Source: Pseudomonas benzenivorans (GTDB taxonomy: Bacteria > Pseudomonadota > Gammaproteobacteria > Pseudomonadales > Pseudomonadaceae). From it: a stretch of DNA of 64,000 nucleotides. Within the stretch, counting starts at the first letter, position 1, and each line of letters starts with the position of its first letter. Under the pieces are notes generated by a model. It saw only the letters and a list, made by a program, of their open reading frames with translations, made no database searches and was not told the origin of the DNA. The position numbers and the translations under genes were made by a program. The stretch is taken from positions 1 through 64,000 of the forward strand of contig NZ_FNCT01000008.1 in assembly GCF_900100495.1 (NCBI RefSeq), written 5' to 3'. Shown here one piece after another: positions 52,625 through 61,933 of the stretch.

Positions 52625-55600
52625 ATGGGCAACGAACAAGAATTCCAGGAACTGCTCCAGCAGATCGGCCTCGACCCGGATGAAATCCGCCAGCGCCTGG
52701 ACTTCCTCGACTGGGGCCAGGCCGACGTCGAGCGCCTGGCCCGCCACGGTCGCGACCTGTTGCCGGCGCACGCGCGCTTTCTCGATCAGCTCTATCAGCG
52801 CCTCGGCGAATTTCCGGCCACCGCCGCGATCCTCGGCGACCCGGCGACCATCGGCCGCCTCAAGCACAGCCAGGGCGACTACTACCAGCGCCTCTGGCAC
52901 GGCCCCTACAACCACGACTACCTGCTCAACCGCCTGCGCATCGGCTGGGTGCACCAACGGATCGGCGTCGACCTCAAGTGGTACCTGGGCGTCTATCGCC
53001 TGTACCTGCACGAAATACTCGCCGCCCTGCTCGGCGAACAGCCGGCCAGCGCCGGCTTCGCCAGCCTGCTCAAGGCGGTATTCTTCGACATCGGCCTGGC
53101 CCTGGACACCTACAGCGCGGCCCAGCGCAAGGCCCTGGCGGACAGCGAGGCGCGCTTCGCCCGGGCCCTGCGCGGGGCCAACGACGGGCTCTGGGACTGG
53201 CACGTCGACCACGACCAGCTGTACCTCTCCGAGCGCTGGGCGAGCATGCTCGAGCTGCAGCGCGAGTCGCTCGGCAACGGCAGTGCCGGCTGGTTCGCCC
53301 GCGTCCACCCGGACGACCTCGACGGCCTGCGCCGGGCCATCGAGGCGCACCTGCAGGGCGCCACGCCGTCGCTGCACCACGAATACCGCATCCGCCGCGA
53401 GGACGGCGGCTACCTCTGGGTGCTGGTGCGCGGGGTGGCCGAGCAGGTCGCCCCGGGCCAGCGGCGCATGGCCGGTTCGCAGACCGATATCAGCCAGCGC
53501 CGCGCCGCCCAGGAGCAGCTGCAGCATGCCGCGCGCCACGATCCGCTCACCGGCCTGGCCAATCGCACCCGCCTGGACGAGCTGTTGCGCCAGGCGGCGC
53601 AGCGCTACCGGCGGCCGGGTGCCCGCGAGGCCGCATTGCTGTTCATCGACCTGGACCGCTTCAAGCTGATCAACGACAGCCTCGGCCATTGGGTCGGCGA
53701 CCAGGTGCTGGTGGAGGTGGCGCGGCGCCTGGGCCACTGCCTGCGCCCCGGCGACCACCTGGTGCGCTTCGGCGGCGACGAGTTCGTCGCCCTGCTCGAC
53801 GACCTGGCCTGCGTCGACGACGCCGAGCGGGTGGCCCAGCGCATGCTCGACAGCCTGCACCAGCCGCTACAAGTGCAGGCGCAGGTGCTGCTGGTCAGCG
53901 CCAGCATCGGCATCGCCGCGCTCAGCGAGGAGAACACCGGGCTCGACTCGCTGCAGGCCGCCGACCTCGCCCTGTACCGGGCCAAGGCGGCCGGCAAGGC
54001 GCAGTTCGCCCGCTACAGCGCCGAGCTGCAGAGCCAGGCCCAGCACCAGCTGGAATTGCAGAACGCCCTCGGCCAGGCCCTGGCGCGCGAGGAGTTCAGC
54101 CTGTGCTACCAGCCGATCTGCCGGATCGACCGCGGCCAGCCCTACCTGGTCGGGGTCGAGGCGCTGCTGCGCTGGCGCCACCAGGGCCGCACGGTGGCGC
54201 CGCAGGAATTCATTCCCGGCCTGGAGGAGTCCGGGGCGATCCTCGCGGTCGGCGACTGGGTGCTGCGCCAGGCCAATATCCTCTCCACCACCGACCTCAA
54301 GGGCGCGGTGAGCTACGTCAACCCGGACTTCGTCGCCATCAGCGGGTATGCCGAGCACGAGCTGCTCGGCCACAACCACAACATCGTGCGCCACCCGGAC
54401 ATGCCGGCGGCGGCCTTCGCCCATCTCTGGAGCACCCTGAAGTCCGGGCGGTCGTGGATGGGGCTGGTGAAGAATCGCTGCAGGAACGGCGACCATTACT
54501 GGGTCAGCGCCTACGTCACCCCGGTAGTGCGCAACGGCCAGGTGGTGGAGTACCAGTCGGTGCGCACCCGGACCGAGGCCGGCGAAATCGAGCGTGCCGA
54601 ACAGCTGTACGCCGAGCTGCGCGCCGGCCGGGCGCCGCGCCGGTTGCGCCCGCCGCGGCTGAGCCTGGCGCAGCGGCTGAGCCTGCTACACGCCGTCGCG
54701 CTGCTGCTGGCCGGCGCCGGCCTGGGCATCGCCGGCGCGCTACCGCTGCTGCCCACCCTCGCGGGCGCCGGCCTGCTCGGCGCCCTGCTGGCCGGCCTGC
54801 TGCACTGGCAGCTGCGGCCGCTTGCCGAGCTGAGCGAGCAGGCGCGGGCGCTTGCCGACAACCCGCTGAGCCAGCTGCTGTACACCGGACGCGCTGACTG
54901 TTTCGGCCAGATCGCCTTCGCCCTGCGCAGCCTGCAGGCCGAGGCCGGCTCGGTGGTCGGGCGGATCGCCGACTCGGCGCGGCAACTGAGCCGCGAGGCC
55001 GGCGAGCTGGTCGCAGCCGTCGACGACAGCAGCCAAGCCATCCTGCAGCAACAGGGCGAGACCGATCAGGTCGCCAGTGCCATCGACCAGATGGCCAGCA
55101 GCGTGCAGGAGGTCGCCCGCCATGCCCAGCTCAGCGCCAGCGCGGCCGACGAGGCCGACCAGGAAACCCACAGCGGCCTGCGCCTGGTCGAGCGAACCCG
55201 CCAATCGATCGCGGCCCTGGCCGAGGAGGTGCAGCAGAGCGGCCAGGTCATCGATCAACTGGAACAGCACAGCCAGGAGATCGACCATGCCCTGGCGGTG
55301 ATCCAGAGCATCGCCGAGCAGACCAATCTGCTGGCCCTCAATGCCGCGATCGAGGCGGCACGCGCCGGCGAGGCCGGACGCGGCTTCGCCGTGGTCGCCG
55401 ACGAGGTGCGCGCGCTGGCCTCGCGCACCCAGCAATCCACCGCGCAGATCCACGCCGTCATCAGCAACCTGCAGCAGGGCACCGGCAATGCCGTGGCGGC
55501 CATGAACCGCAGCCGGCAGCAGGCCGAGGCCAGCGTGGCGCAAGCCCTGCAGGCCGCCGAGGCGCTGCAGGGGATCAACCAGCGGGTCGGCCGGATCAGC

Positions 55601-55816
55601 GAGATGAACCTGCAGATCGCCGCCGCGGTGGAACAGCAGAGCGCGGTCGGCGACGACATCCAGCGCAACCTCTGCGCCATCCGCCAGGCCAGCGCCGGCA
55701 ACGTGGCGGCCAGCAGCCAGAGCCGCGGCAGCGCCGACCAGGTGGCCGTCCTGGCCGAGCGCCTGCAGGGCCTGGCCGAACAGTTCTGGGGGCGCAAAGG
55801 CGGCCGCGGCCATTGA
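52625..55816 (+). CDS. Chimeric globin-PAS-GGDEF-truncated EAL-Aer-type chemoreceptor
   Basis: 1063-aa multidomain sensor. Residues ~1-155: globin-coupled sensor, proximal heme His110 in [16 protein letters not shown]. ~180-300: PAS. ~305-460: diguanylate cyclase with intact FGGDEF (near 382) and RxxD inhibition site (RPGD). ~475-549: start of an EAL domain (VGVEALLRW...GDWVLRQA) that stops abruptly, lacking the later catalytic residues. From ~550 it becomes an aerotaxis receptor: PAS ([30 protein letters not shown]), two membrane helices near 685-730, HAMP-like, and MCP tip [20 protein letters not shown] near 896. The start ATG 52625 has AAGGGAG upstream. The join looks like an in-frame fusion of two genes. 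Confidence 0.88.
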   Translation: MGNEQEFQELLQQIGLDPDEIRQRLDFLDWGQADVERLARHGRDLLPAHARFLDQLYQRLGEFPATAAILGDPATIGRLKHSQGDYYQRLWHGPYNHDYLLNRLRIGWVHQRIGVDLKWYLGVYRLYLHEILAALLGEQPASAGFASLLKAVFFDIGLALDTYSAAQRKALADSEARFARALRGANDGLWDWHVDHDQLYLSERWASMLELQRESLGNGSAGWFARVHPDDLDGLRRAIEAHLQGATPSLHHEYRIRREDGGYLWVLVRGVAEQVAPGQRRMAGSQTDISQRRAAQEQLQHAARHDPLTGLANRTRLDELLRQAAQRYRRPGAREAALLFIDLDRFKLINDSLGHWVGDQVLVEVARRLGHCLRPGDHLVRFGGDEFVALLDDLACVDDAERVAQRMLDSLHQPLQVQAQVLLVSASIGIAALSEENTGLDSLQAADLALYRAKAAGKAQFARYSAELQSQAQHQLELQNALGQALAREEFSLCYQPICRIDRGQPYLVGVEALLRWRHQGRTVAPQEFIPGLEESGAILAVGDWVLRQANILSTTDLKGAVSYVNPDFVAISGYAEHELLGHNHNIVRHPDMPAAAFAHLWSTLKSGRSWMGLVKNRCRNGDHYWVSAYVTPVVRNGQVVEYQSVRTRTEAGEIERAEQLYAELRAGRAPRRLRPPRLSLAQRLSLLHAVALLLAGAGLGIAGALPLLPTLAGAGLLGALLAGLLHWQLRPLAELSEQARALADNPLSQLLYTGRADCFGQIAFALRSLQAEAGSVVGRIADSARQLSREAGELVAAVDDSSQAILQQQGETDQVASAIDQMASSVQEVARHAQLSASAADEADQETHSGLRLVERTRQSIAALAEEVQQSGQVIDQLEQHSQEIDHALAVIQSIAEQTNLLALNAAIEAARAGEAGRGFAVVADEVRALASRTQQSTAQIHAVISNLQQGTGNAVAAMNRSRQQAEASVAQALQAAEALQGINQRVGRISEMNLQIAAAVEQQSAVGDDIQRNLCAIRQASAGNVAASSQSRGSADQVAVLAERLQGLAEQFWGRKGGRGH

Positions 55817-55897
55817 TCCGCCGCCGCACGCCAAGGCGCTAGCTTAGGGAGTATTCTCTGCAGCCGACCATCCCCGACCAGCGCCCCGAGTCTACCC

Positions 55898-56998
55898 TTG
55901 CCGTCCCTTGCCACCGCGTACGCCCGCCTGCTGCCCCTGCTCGCCCTGATCCAGCGCCACCCGCGGCTGCTGGCGCTGTTCGGCTTCGTCTCGGGGCTGG
56001 CCAGTTTCATCCTGGTCAAGCGCCAGGCCGAGCTGGCCCAGGTGCTGGCCCTAGTGATGCTGCTCAGCTGGCTCTGGCTGATCCTCGAGAACATCCTGCG
56101 CGAGCGCATCGCCCGCTGGTTCGGCATCGAGTTGCCGACGCCGCTGCTGCGTTACGCGACCCAGATGATCCACCAGGAAAGCCTGTTCTTCGTCCTGCCA
56201 TTCTTCTTCATCACCACCACCTGGAACAGCGGCCAGGCGCTGTTCAGCGGGCTGCTGGCGGGCGCCGCGCTGGTGTCGATCATCGACCCGCTGTACAACA
56301 GGTGGCTGGCGCCGCGGCGTTGGCTGTTTCTCATCTACCACAGCCTGACCCTGTTCGCCCTGCTGCTCACCGCGTTGCCGATCATCCTCAAGCTGACCAC
56401 CCTGCAGAGCTACCGGCTGGCGCTGGTGGCGGCCGCGCTGCTGTCGTTTCCCAGCCTGTTCGGCATCATCCGCGTGCAGCGCTGGTGGCGCGGCCTGTTG
56501 CTGCTCGGCCTGAGCCTGGCGCTCGCGACCGGCGGCTGGCTGGCGCGGGTCTGGGTGCCGCCGGCGACCCTGTGGCTCAACGAGGTGGCGCTGAGCACCC
56601 GATTCGACCCGCGCTCGCGGGCGCCGGGCACGCGCCTGCAGCAGCTCGACGTCGAGCTGCTGCGCGCCCAGGGGCTGTTCGCCTACACCGCGATCAACGC
56701 GCCACGCGGGCTGGACGAGCGCATCTACCACGTCTGGCGCCACGACGGCCGCGAGGTCGAGCGGATCGCCCTGGACATCCACGGCGGGCGCGAGCAGGGC
56801 TACCGCGCCTGGACCCACAAGCAGAACTTCCCCGCCGACCCGGTTGGGCGCTGGCAGGTGCAGGTCGTCACCGAGGCCGGGCAGCTGATCGGCGTGCTGC
56901 GCTTCCGGGTGCTGGCCTCGCCCGCCGCCCCGGCCCGCACCGTGAGCGCCGAAGCTGAAGCTGAAGCCGAAACGCTGCCTCAGCCGAAGAACCAGTAG
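55898..56998 (+). CDS. DUF5924/DUF2914 family membrane protein
   Basis: 366-aa protein with about seven hydrophobic segments in the first ~215 residues (FGFVSGLASFILVKRQAELAQ..., FVLPFFFITTTWNSGQALF) and a C-terminal periplasmic domain of DUF2914 type (about 225-345: YHVWRHDGREVERIALDIHGGREQGYRAW...GRWQVQVVTEAGQLIGVLRFRV). It ends in an acidic Ala-Glu tail. The start is weak: TTG 55898 is the first candidate in frame and has no clear Shine-Dalgarno. Convergent with the SpmAB-like gene, overlapping it by 19 bases. Function unknown. Confidence 0.75.
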   Translation: MPSLATAYARLLPLLALIQRHPRLLALFGFVSGLASFILVKRQAELAQVLALVMLLSWLWLILENILRERIARWFGIELPTPLLRYATQMIHQESLFFVLPFFFITTTWNSGQALFSGLLAGAALVSIIDPLYNRWLAPRRWLFLIYHSLTLFALLLTALPIILKLTTLQSYRLALVAAALLSFPSLFGIIRVQRWWRGLLLLGLSLALATGGWLARVWVPPATLWLNEVALSTRFDPRSRAPGTRLQQLDVELLRAQGLFAYTAINAPRGLDERIYHVWRHDGREVERIALDIHGGREQGYRAWTHKQNFPADPVGRWQVQVVTEAGQLIGVLRFRVLASPAAPARTVSAEAEAEAETLPQPKNQ

Positions 56999-58209
56999 CA
57001 CACGCCGATCGCCGCCAGCACGCCGGCCAGTTCGGCCAGCAGCGCGCAGCCCACGGCGTGGCGCACGCGCTGGATGCCGACCGCGCCGAAGTACACCGCC
57101 AGCACGTAGAAGGTGGTCTCGGTGCTGCCCTGCACGGTCGCCGCGACCAGCGCCGGGAAGCTGTCGACGCCCTGGCTCTGCATGGTCTCGATCAGCATGG
57201 CGCGCGCCGCGCTGCCGGAGAACGGCTTGACCAGGGCGGTGGGCAGCGCCTCGACGAAGCGCGTGTCCCAGCCCGCCGCCTCGACCAGCCAGCGGATGCC
57301 GTCGAGGCCGAACTCCAGCGCCCCGGAGGCGCGCAGCACGCCGATCGCGCAGAGCATCGCCACCAGGTAGGGCAACAGGCTCTTGGCCACCTCGAAACCT
57401 TCCTTGGCGCCGTCGATGAACTGCTCGTAGACCGCCACCTTCTTCAGCGCACCGAGCAGCAGGAACAGCAGGATCACCCCGAACAGCGTGAGGTTGCCGA
57501 GCAGCGAGGACAGCGCCGCCAGCGCCGTGGCGCTCATCCCGGCGAGCAGCGCCATGAAGCCGCCGAGCAGCAGCGCGCCGGGCACCAGGTAGGCCAGCAC
57601 CACCGGGTCCCACAGGCGCAGGCGCTGCATCAGCGCCACCGAGAGGAGGCCGACCAGGGTCGAGGCGCTGGTGGCCAGGAGGATCGGCAGGAACACCAGG
57701 GTCGGGTCGGGCGCCCCCTGCTGCACGCGGTACATGAAGATCGATACCGGCAGCAGGGTCAGCGACGAGGCGTTGAGCACCAGGAAGAGAATCTGCGCAT
57801 TGCTCGCCGTGCTGCTGCTGGGGTTGAGCTCCTGCAGCGCGCGCATGGCCTTCAGGCCGATCGGCGTGGCGGCGTTGTCCAGGCCCAGGCCGTTGGCGGC
57901 GAAGTTCAGAGTGATCAGCCCGAGCGCCGGGTGGCCGCGCGGCACCTCCGGCATCAGCCGGGCGAACAGCGGCCCGAGCAGGCGCGCCAGGGCGTCGACC
58001 AGGCCGGCTTTCTCGGCGATGCGCAGCAGGCCGAGCCAGAGGGTCAGGGTGCCGAACAGCACCAGCATTACCTCGACCGACAGCTTGGCCATGGCGAACA
58101 GGCTCTCGACCATGGCGGCGAACACCGCCGGCTCGTCCCCCAGCAGCCAGCGCGACAGCCCCGCCAGCGCCGCCACCACGAAAAAGCTCAGCCACAGGCC
58201 ATTGAGCAT
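56980..58209 (-). CDS. Nucleoside recognition domain / spore maturation SpmA-SpmB-like fusion
   Basis: 409-aa inner-membrane protein with two Gate (nucleoside recognition) halves. The first resembles SpmA (LNFAANGLGLDNAATPIGLKAMRALQ), the second SpmB (KPFSGSAARAMLIETMQSQG and ATVQGSTETTFYVLAVYFGAVGI). In Bacillus the two are separate spore proteins; in Pseudomonas a fused copy is usual and its role is unclear, possibly small-molecule transport or cell-wall related. It ends inside the 3' end of the facing DUF2914 gene. Confidence 0.88.
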   Translation of the reverse strand: MLNGLWLSFFVVAALAGLSRWLLGDEPAVFAAMVESLFAMAKLSVEVMLVLFGTLTLWLGLLRIAEKAGLVDALARLLGPLFARLMPEVPRGHPALGLITLNFAANGLGLDNAATPIGLKAMRALQELNPSSSTASNAQILFLVLNASSLTLLPVSIFMYRVQQGAPDPTLVFLPILLATSASTLVGLLSVALMQRLRLWDPVVLAYLVPGALLLGGFMALLAGMSATALAALSSLLGNLTLFGVILLFLLLGALKKVAVYEQFIDGAKEGFEVAKSLLPYLVAMLCAIGVLRASGALEFGLDGIRWLVEAAGWDTRFVEALPTALVKPFSGSAARAMLIETMQSQGVDSFPALVAATVQGSTETTFYVLAVYFGAVGIQRVRHAVGCALLAELAGVLAAIGVCYWFFG

Positions 58210-58362
58210 GGTCCATCTCCCCCGAACAGTGCGGGGATGATAACGCGGCTCAGGATACTCGCGGCTAAGTTATGCGGCGGACGCGGGGCGGGCGGGCCGT
58301 AGCGGGCGCCTGGAGACAGCCAGGCGCGCGGGTGTTCATCGCCCCGCGGGGCAACCGGGCCG

Positions 58363-58527
58363 TCAGAGCCTTGGTCGACGACCCAGGATGAAGGACACGA
58401 TGAACAGCACCAGGAACACCACGAAGAGAATCTTCGCGATGCCGGTGGCGGTGCCGGCGATGCCGCCGAAGCCCAGCGCAGCAGCGACGATGGCGATGAT
58501 CAGGAAGGCGATGGCCCAACTTAACAT
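58363..58527 (-). CDS. DUF1328 small membrane protein (YtjA-like)
   Basis: 54-aa protein [20 protein letters not shown]...RRPRL with two membrane helices separated by a Gly-rich turn ([15 protein letters not shown]). AAGGAG precedes the ATG. The family is widespread in Proteobacteria and often appears in osmotic or stationary-phase stress regulons; no biochemical role is known. Confidence 0.88.
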   Translation of the reverse strand: MLSWAIAFLIIAIVAAALGFGGIAGTATGIAKILFVVFLVLFIVSFILGRRPRL

Positions 58528-58628
58528 GGCGTTTCTCCTTGGTCAGGTCTTGCGGTGGTTAGCCGATTTCGGTGCTGCACGGCCCACCTCGGCCATTGCA
58601 GGCGCGCCCTGCCGGGCGCGCCATGGCT

Positions 58629-58856
58629 TCAGAACACCCAGCGGCGTGGCTGCGTCTGCGCCTGCTGCGGCGACGGACTGCCGGCAGCGGTCAGCGACTG
58701 CGCGGGGACGACCGCCTGCTGCATAGGCAGCAGCTGTGACGCCGGCAGCTGTGGCTCGCGCGGCTCCGGACTATTGGCGATCGGCACCAGCAGCAGGGCG
58801 GCGACGACCAGCAAGCGCGTGGCCAGGGTGATGCAGCGAAGTTGGCGACTGTTCAT
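58629..58856 (-). CDS. Small hypothetical exported or membrane-anchored protein
   Basis: 75-aa protein with one N-terminal hydrophobic helix (LATRLLVVAALLLVPIANS) and a Pro/Gln-rich tail ending PQQAQTQPRRWVF. AGGAGGAG lies seven bases before the ATG, a very good ribosome site, which is the main argument that it is real. No family recognised. It lies among small stress-type envelope genes. Confidence 0.55.
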   Translation of the reverse strand: MNSRQLRCITLATRLLVVAALLLVPIANSPEPREPQLPASQLLPMQQAVVPAQSLTAAGSPSPQQAQTQPRRWVF

Positions 58857-58991
58857 CCTCAGACTCCTCCTCTCAGGCCGCGGCCACCGTGGATACAGGT
58901 CAAGGGCGGCACCGCGGGGCAGGTTGCAGATCGCCCGTCAGCCGAAGTGACAATGAAAAAATCGACCGGCCAATAACACCAATGGGCAACC

Positions 58992-59426
58992 TTACTGCAG
59001 GCTCTGCTTGAGCTCGCGCATCCGCTCGTGACCGGCGCGCACCTTGGGCATCTCGGCCACCAGCAGGGCGCGTACGTCCGGCTCGGCGCTTGCCAGGGCA
59101 TCCTCGAAGGCATGCAGGATGCGCTCCTCGGCCGCCTCCAGTTGCGCCACGTAGGCGGCTTCCCCGTCGCTGGACAGGGTCGCGAGGGTGTCGGCGTAGA
59201 GCTTGCGCAGCGTACCGGCGAAGGTGCCGCCGGTCGCCGGCACTTCATGGTCGTCCACGACTTTCCCGGTCAGGGCCTGAATCACCTCGGTCTTGGCCCG
59301 CGACATGTCGCGGAACAACGCTTGTAGGCGCACGTCCTCGACCGCGTCGTGGGCGTGCTCGTAGAAGCGCTGGCCGTCACGGGCGATTTCGATCAGTTCG
59401 TTGAGCTGGGCGGTCTTGCTGGTCAT
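58992..59426 (-). CDS. PA2169-like DUF2383 four-helix protein
   Basis: 144-aa all-helical protein of the ferritin-like DUF2383 family: LNELIEIARDGQRFYEHAHDAVEDVRLQALF, then AEERILHAFEDALASAEPDVRALL. GAGGAG precedes ATG 59426 (MTSKTAQLNEL), which fits family starts better than an upstream in-frame ATG. Relatives in Pseudomonas are stress- or anaerobically induced; no metal-binding set is proven. It neighbours DUF1328 and BON genes, a common osmotic-stress grouping. Confidence 0.85.
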   Translation of the reverse strand: MTSKTAQLNELIEIARDGQRFYEHAHDAVEDVRLQALFRDMSRAKTEVIQALTGKVVDDHEVPATGGTFAGTLRKLYADTLATLSSDGEAAYVAQLEAAEERILHAFEDALASAEPDVRALLVAEMPKVRAGHERMRELKQSLQ

Positions 59427-59508
59427 GGTTCGCTCCTCGCGCTTGGGCTGTTTGGCGAAAGCCGCCGGCCGCATCGACCGGCGGCAGAAGCTGCTCATCG
59501 CGCCGGCC

Positions 59509-60354
59509 TCACTCCTCGATGCGCAGGGCGTCGGCATCCACCCCGCGGACGCCGCGAATGCCGCGCGCGGTTTCCACCGCCAGATCCTTCTCGGCGCTGC
59601 TCAGCACCGTGCCACCGAGGCTGACCATGCCGTCCTTGGTGTCCACGGAAATGCTCAGGCCGTCGAGGTTGCGGCTGTAGAGAAAGCTGGAGATCACCTT
59701 GCTGGTGATCCAGGCGTCGCTGATCGCCGCACCGGCGTCTTTCGGCGTGCTGCCCAGGTCGATCGCGGCGCTGTCGGCGCTGCTGATGCTCAGGAGGTTG
59801 TGCACCTCGCGCACGCCATCGGTGTTGGCCGCCAGGCGCTCGGCCAGCTCCTTGGCCGCAGGGGTCTGCGCCTGGCCACTCAGGGTCACCACGCCGTTTT
59901 CCGCGCGGACCTTGATGTCCAGGCCCTCGGTGTTGCTGTTCCACAGCAACTTGGATTTCACCGTGGCGGCCAGGGTAAGGTCGTCGAGGCGCTGGGCCAG
60001 GCCCGGCTTGCCGTCATTCCCGGGCTTGATCTGCGGGTCGACCTGCAGTTGGTTGTCGACCTCCTTCACCCCTTCGATGCCCAGGGCGATCTGTTCGGCC
60101 AGGTCGCGCTCGACCTCGCTCTCGACACTGCCGCTGATCCGCGCCGTGCCGTTCTCCACATCGACATCGAGGGTGAAGGGGTTGAGGTGGCGGTTGAGGG
60201 CGAACGCCGTCCAGATCGAGCCTTCCTGGCGCGCCTCGCTCAACTGGCGGCTCAGGTCGCCTTCGGCGGCATGCACGGCCAGGGGCATCAGGCCGAGCAG
60301 GCTGACGGTCGCGGTGGCCAGGGCCAGGGTTTTCAACTGCTGCATGGCATGCAT
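59509..60354 (-). CDS. Periplasmic protein with three BON domains (OsmY-like)
   Basis: 281-aa exported protein (signal peptide ...LLGLMPLAVHAAEG). Three BON domains lie at about residues 45-110 (TARISGSVESEVERDLAEQIALGIEGVKEV), 125-195 (GVVTLSGQAQTPAAKELAERLA) and 210-280 (GMVSLGGTVLSSAEKDLAVETARGI). BON proteins bind phospholipid membranes and support osmotic protection, OsmY being the best known. AGGAGGT lies six bases before ATG 60354. A 22-base palindrome sits about 90 bases upstream. Confidence 0.88.
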   Translation of the reverse strand: MHAMQQLKTLALATATVSLLGLMPLAVHAAEGDLSRQLSEARQEGSIWTAFALNRHLNPFTLDVDVENGTARISGSVESEVERDLAEQIALGIEGVKEVDNQLQVDPQIKPGNDGKPGLAQRLDDLTLAATVKSKLLWNSNTEGLDIKVRAENGVVTLSGQAQTPAAKELAERLAANTDGVREVHNLLSISSADSAAIDLGSTPKDAGAAISDAWITSKVISSFLYSRNLDGLSISVDTKDGMVSLGGTVLSSAEKDLAVETARGIRGVRGVDADALRIEE

Positions 60355-60439
60355 GGCGGTACCTCCTATCGGTATCCCTATCCGGCCGCTTGCGGCGGCG
60401 GGTACAGATACTCCGGCAAGCCCTGTGCCAGCCCAGATG

Positions 60440-60461
60440 GATTTATAAAGCGATATAAATC
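60440..60461. promoter_or_regulatory. Perfect palindrome GATTTATA-N6-TATAAATC
   Basis: 8-bp exact arms (60440-60447 and 60454-60461) around AAGCGA, an AT-rich operator-like site. It lies 86 bases upstream of the BON gene and 126 upstream of algB, in their divergent promoter region. Regulator unknown. Confidence 0.5.
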
Positions 60462-60496
60462 ATGGTCTTACCTGACTGCTCCGGCGGGCTTCAGCA

Positions 60497-60541
60497 TGCA
60501 ACTTGCACGATCGGCCGGTCGGCGCCGTGCAACTTGCACGA
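60497..60541. promoter_or_regulatory. Two copies of TGCAACTTGCACGA, 31 bases apart, upstream of algB
   Basis: TGCAACTTGCACGA occurs at 60497-60510 and 60528-60541. Each begins with the palindrome TGCAA-C-TTGCA. The 31-base repeat distance is about three helical turns, so a regulator could occupy both on one face of the DNA. The second copy ends 45 bases before the algB start. Confidence 0.55.
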
Positions 60542-60586
60542 ACTTTTCCGGACTAATTCTATGGGGCCAGCCATTGGAGCAGGCAC

Positions 60587-61933
60587 ATGCAAGCAGCAGA
60601 ACCCACAAGCGCACGGATCCTCCTGGTCGACGACGAAGCGGCGATCCTGCGGACCTTCCGTTACTGCCTGGAGGACCAGGGCTACCAGGTCGCCGGCGCC
60701 AGCAGCGCGGCCCAGGCCGAGGCACTGCTGCAGCGCCAGGTGTTCGACCTGTGCTTCCTCGACCTGCGCCTGGGCGAGGACAATGGCCTCGAGCTGTTGG
60801 CGCAGATGCGCCTGCAGACGCCCTGGATGCGCGTGGTGATCGTCACTGCCCACTCGGCAGTGGACACCGCGGTGGACGCCATGCAGGCCGGCGCCGCCGA
60901 CTACCTGGTCAAGCCGTGCAGCCCGGATCAGCTGCGCCTGGCCGCGGCCAAGCAGTTGGAAGTCCGCCAGCTGGCGGCGCGCCTGGAAGCGCTGGAAGGC
61001 GAGGTGCGCCAGACCAGGCCGGGACTCGACTCGCACAGCCCGGCGATGATGGCGGTGCTGGAAACCGCGCGCCAGGTGGCGGCCACCGACGCCAATATCC
61101 TCCTGCTCGGCGAGTCCGGCACCGGCAAGGGCGAGCTGGCGCGCGCCATCCACGGCTGGAGCCGGCGCGGGAAAAAAGCCTGCGTGACCATCAACTGCCC
61201 GTCGCTGAGCGCCGAACTGATGGAAAGCGAGCTGTTCGGCCACAGCCGCGGCGCCTTCACCGGCGCCAGCGAAAACACCCTGGGGCGGGTCAGCCAGGCC
61301 GACGGCGGCAGCCTGTTCCTCGACGAGATCGGCGATTTCCCGCTGACCCTGCAATCCAAGCTGCTGCGCTTCATCCAGGACAAGGAATACGAACGGGTCG
61401 GCGACCCGCTGACCCGTCGGGCCGATGTGCGCATCCTCGCCGCCACCAACCACGACCTGGAGGAGATGGTGCGCGAAGGGCGCTTTCGCGAAGACCTGCT
61501 CTACCGCCTCAATGTCATCAGCCTCAGCCTGCCGCCGCTGCGCGAACGCCGCGAGGACATCCTCGAGCTGGCCGAGCGCTTCCTCGCCCGCTTCGTCAAG
61601 GACTACGCCCGACCGGCACGCGGCTTCGACGAGGCCGCCCGTAGCGCACTGCTGGAGCACCACTGGCCGGGCAACATCCGCGAACTGCGCAACATGATCG
61701 AGCGCGCCAGCATCGTCTGCCCCGAGCAATGGGTGCAGCCCGGCCACCTCGGCCTCGGCGAACCGGCGAGCAACAGCGCCCCCAGCATCGGCGCCGAGTT
61801 GAGCCTGGAGGCGCTGGAAAAAGCCCATATCGCCGCCGTGCTGGCCAACAGCGCCACCCTCGAGCAGGCGGCCAGGATTCTCGGCATCGACAGCTCGACC
61901 CTGTACCGCAAGCGCAAACAGTTCGGCCTATGA
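60587..61933 (+). CDS. algB: NtrC-family response regulator AlgB
   Basis: Response regulator controlling alginate and virulence genes (448 aa). The receiver domain has phosphoacceptor Asp59 in [10 protein letters not shown]. The central AAA+ module has Walker [11 protein letters not shown] and [16 protein letters not shown], whose GAFTGA loop normally contacts sigma-54. The C-terminal Fis-type helix-turn-helix ends [21 protein letters not shown]. It is coupled by ATGA to kinB, its cognate kinase. The length matches P. aeruginosa AlgB (449 aa). Confidence 0.95.
   Translation: MQAAEPTSARILLVDDEAAILRTFRYCLEDQGYQVAGASSAAQAEALLQRQVFDLCFLDLRLGEDNGLELLAQMRLQTPWMRVVIVTAHSAVDTAVDAMQAGAADYLVKPCSPDQLRLAAAKQLEVRQLAARLEALEGEVRQTRPGLDSHSPAMMAVLETARQVAATDANILLLGESGTGKGELARAIHGWSRRGKKACVTINCPSLSAELMESELFGHSRGAFTGASENTLGRVSQADGGSLFLDEIGDFPLTLQSKLLRFIQDKEYERVGDPLTRRADVRILAATNHDLEEMVREGRFREDLLYRLNVISLSLPPLRERREDILELAERFLARFVKDYARPARGFDEAARSALLEHHWPGNIRELRNMIERASIVCPEQWVQPGHLGLGEPASNSAPSIGAELSLEALEKAHIAAVLANSATLEQAARILGIDSSTLYRKRKQFGL

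Noticed and set aside
60540..60562. AlgU-type promoter (GAACTT -35) before algB
   Set aside because: GAACTT is present, but the best -10-like TCTAT is only 12 bases away, too short for the 16-17-base spacing.
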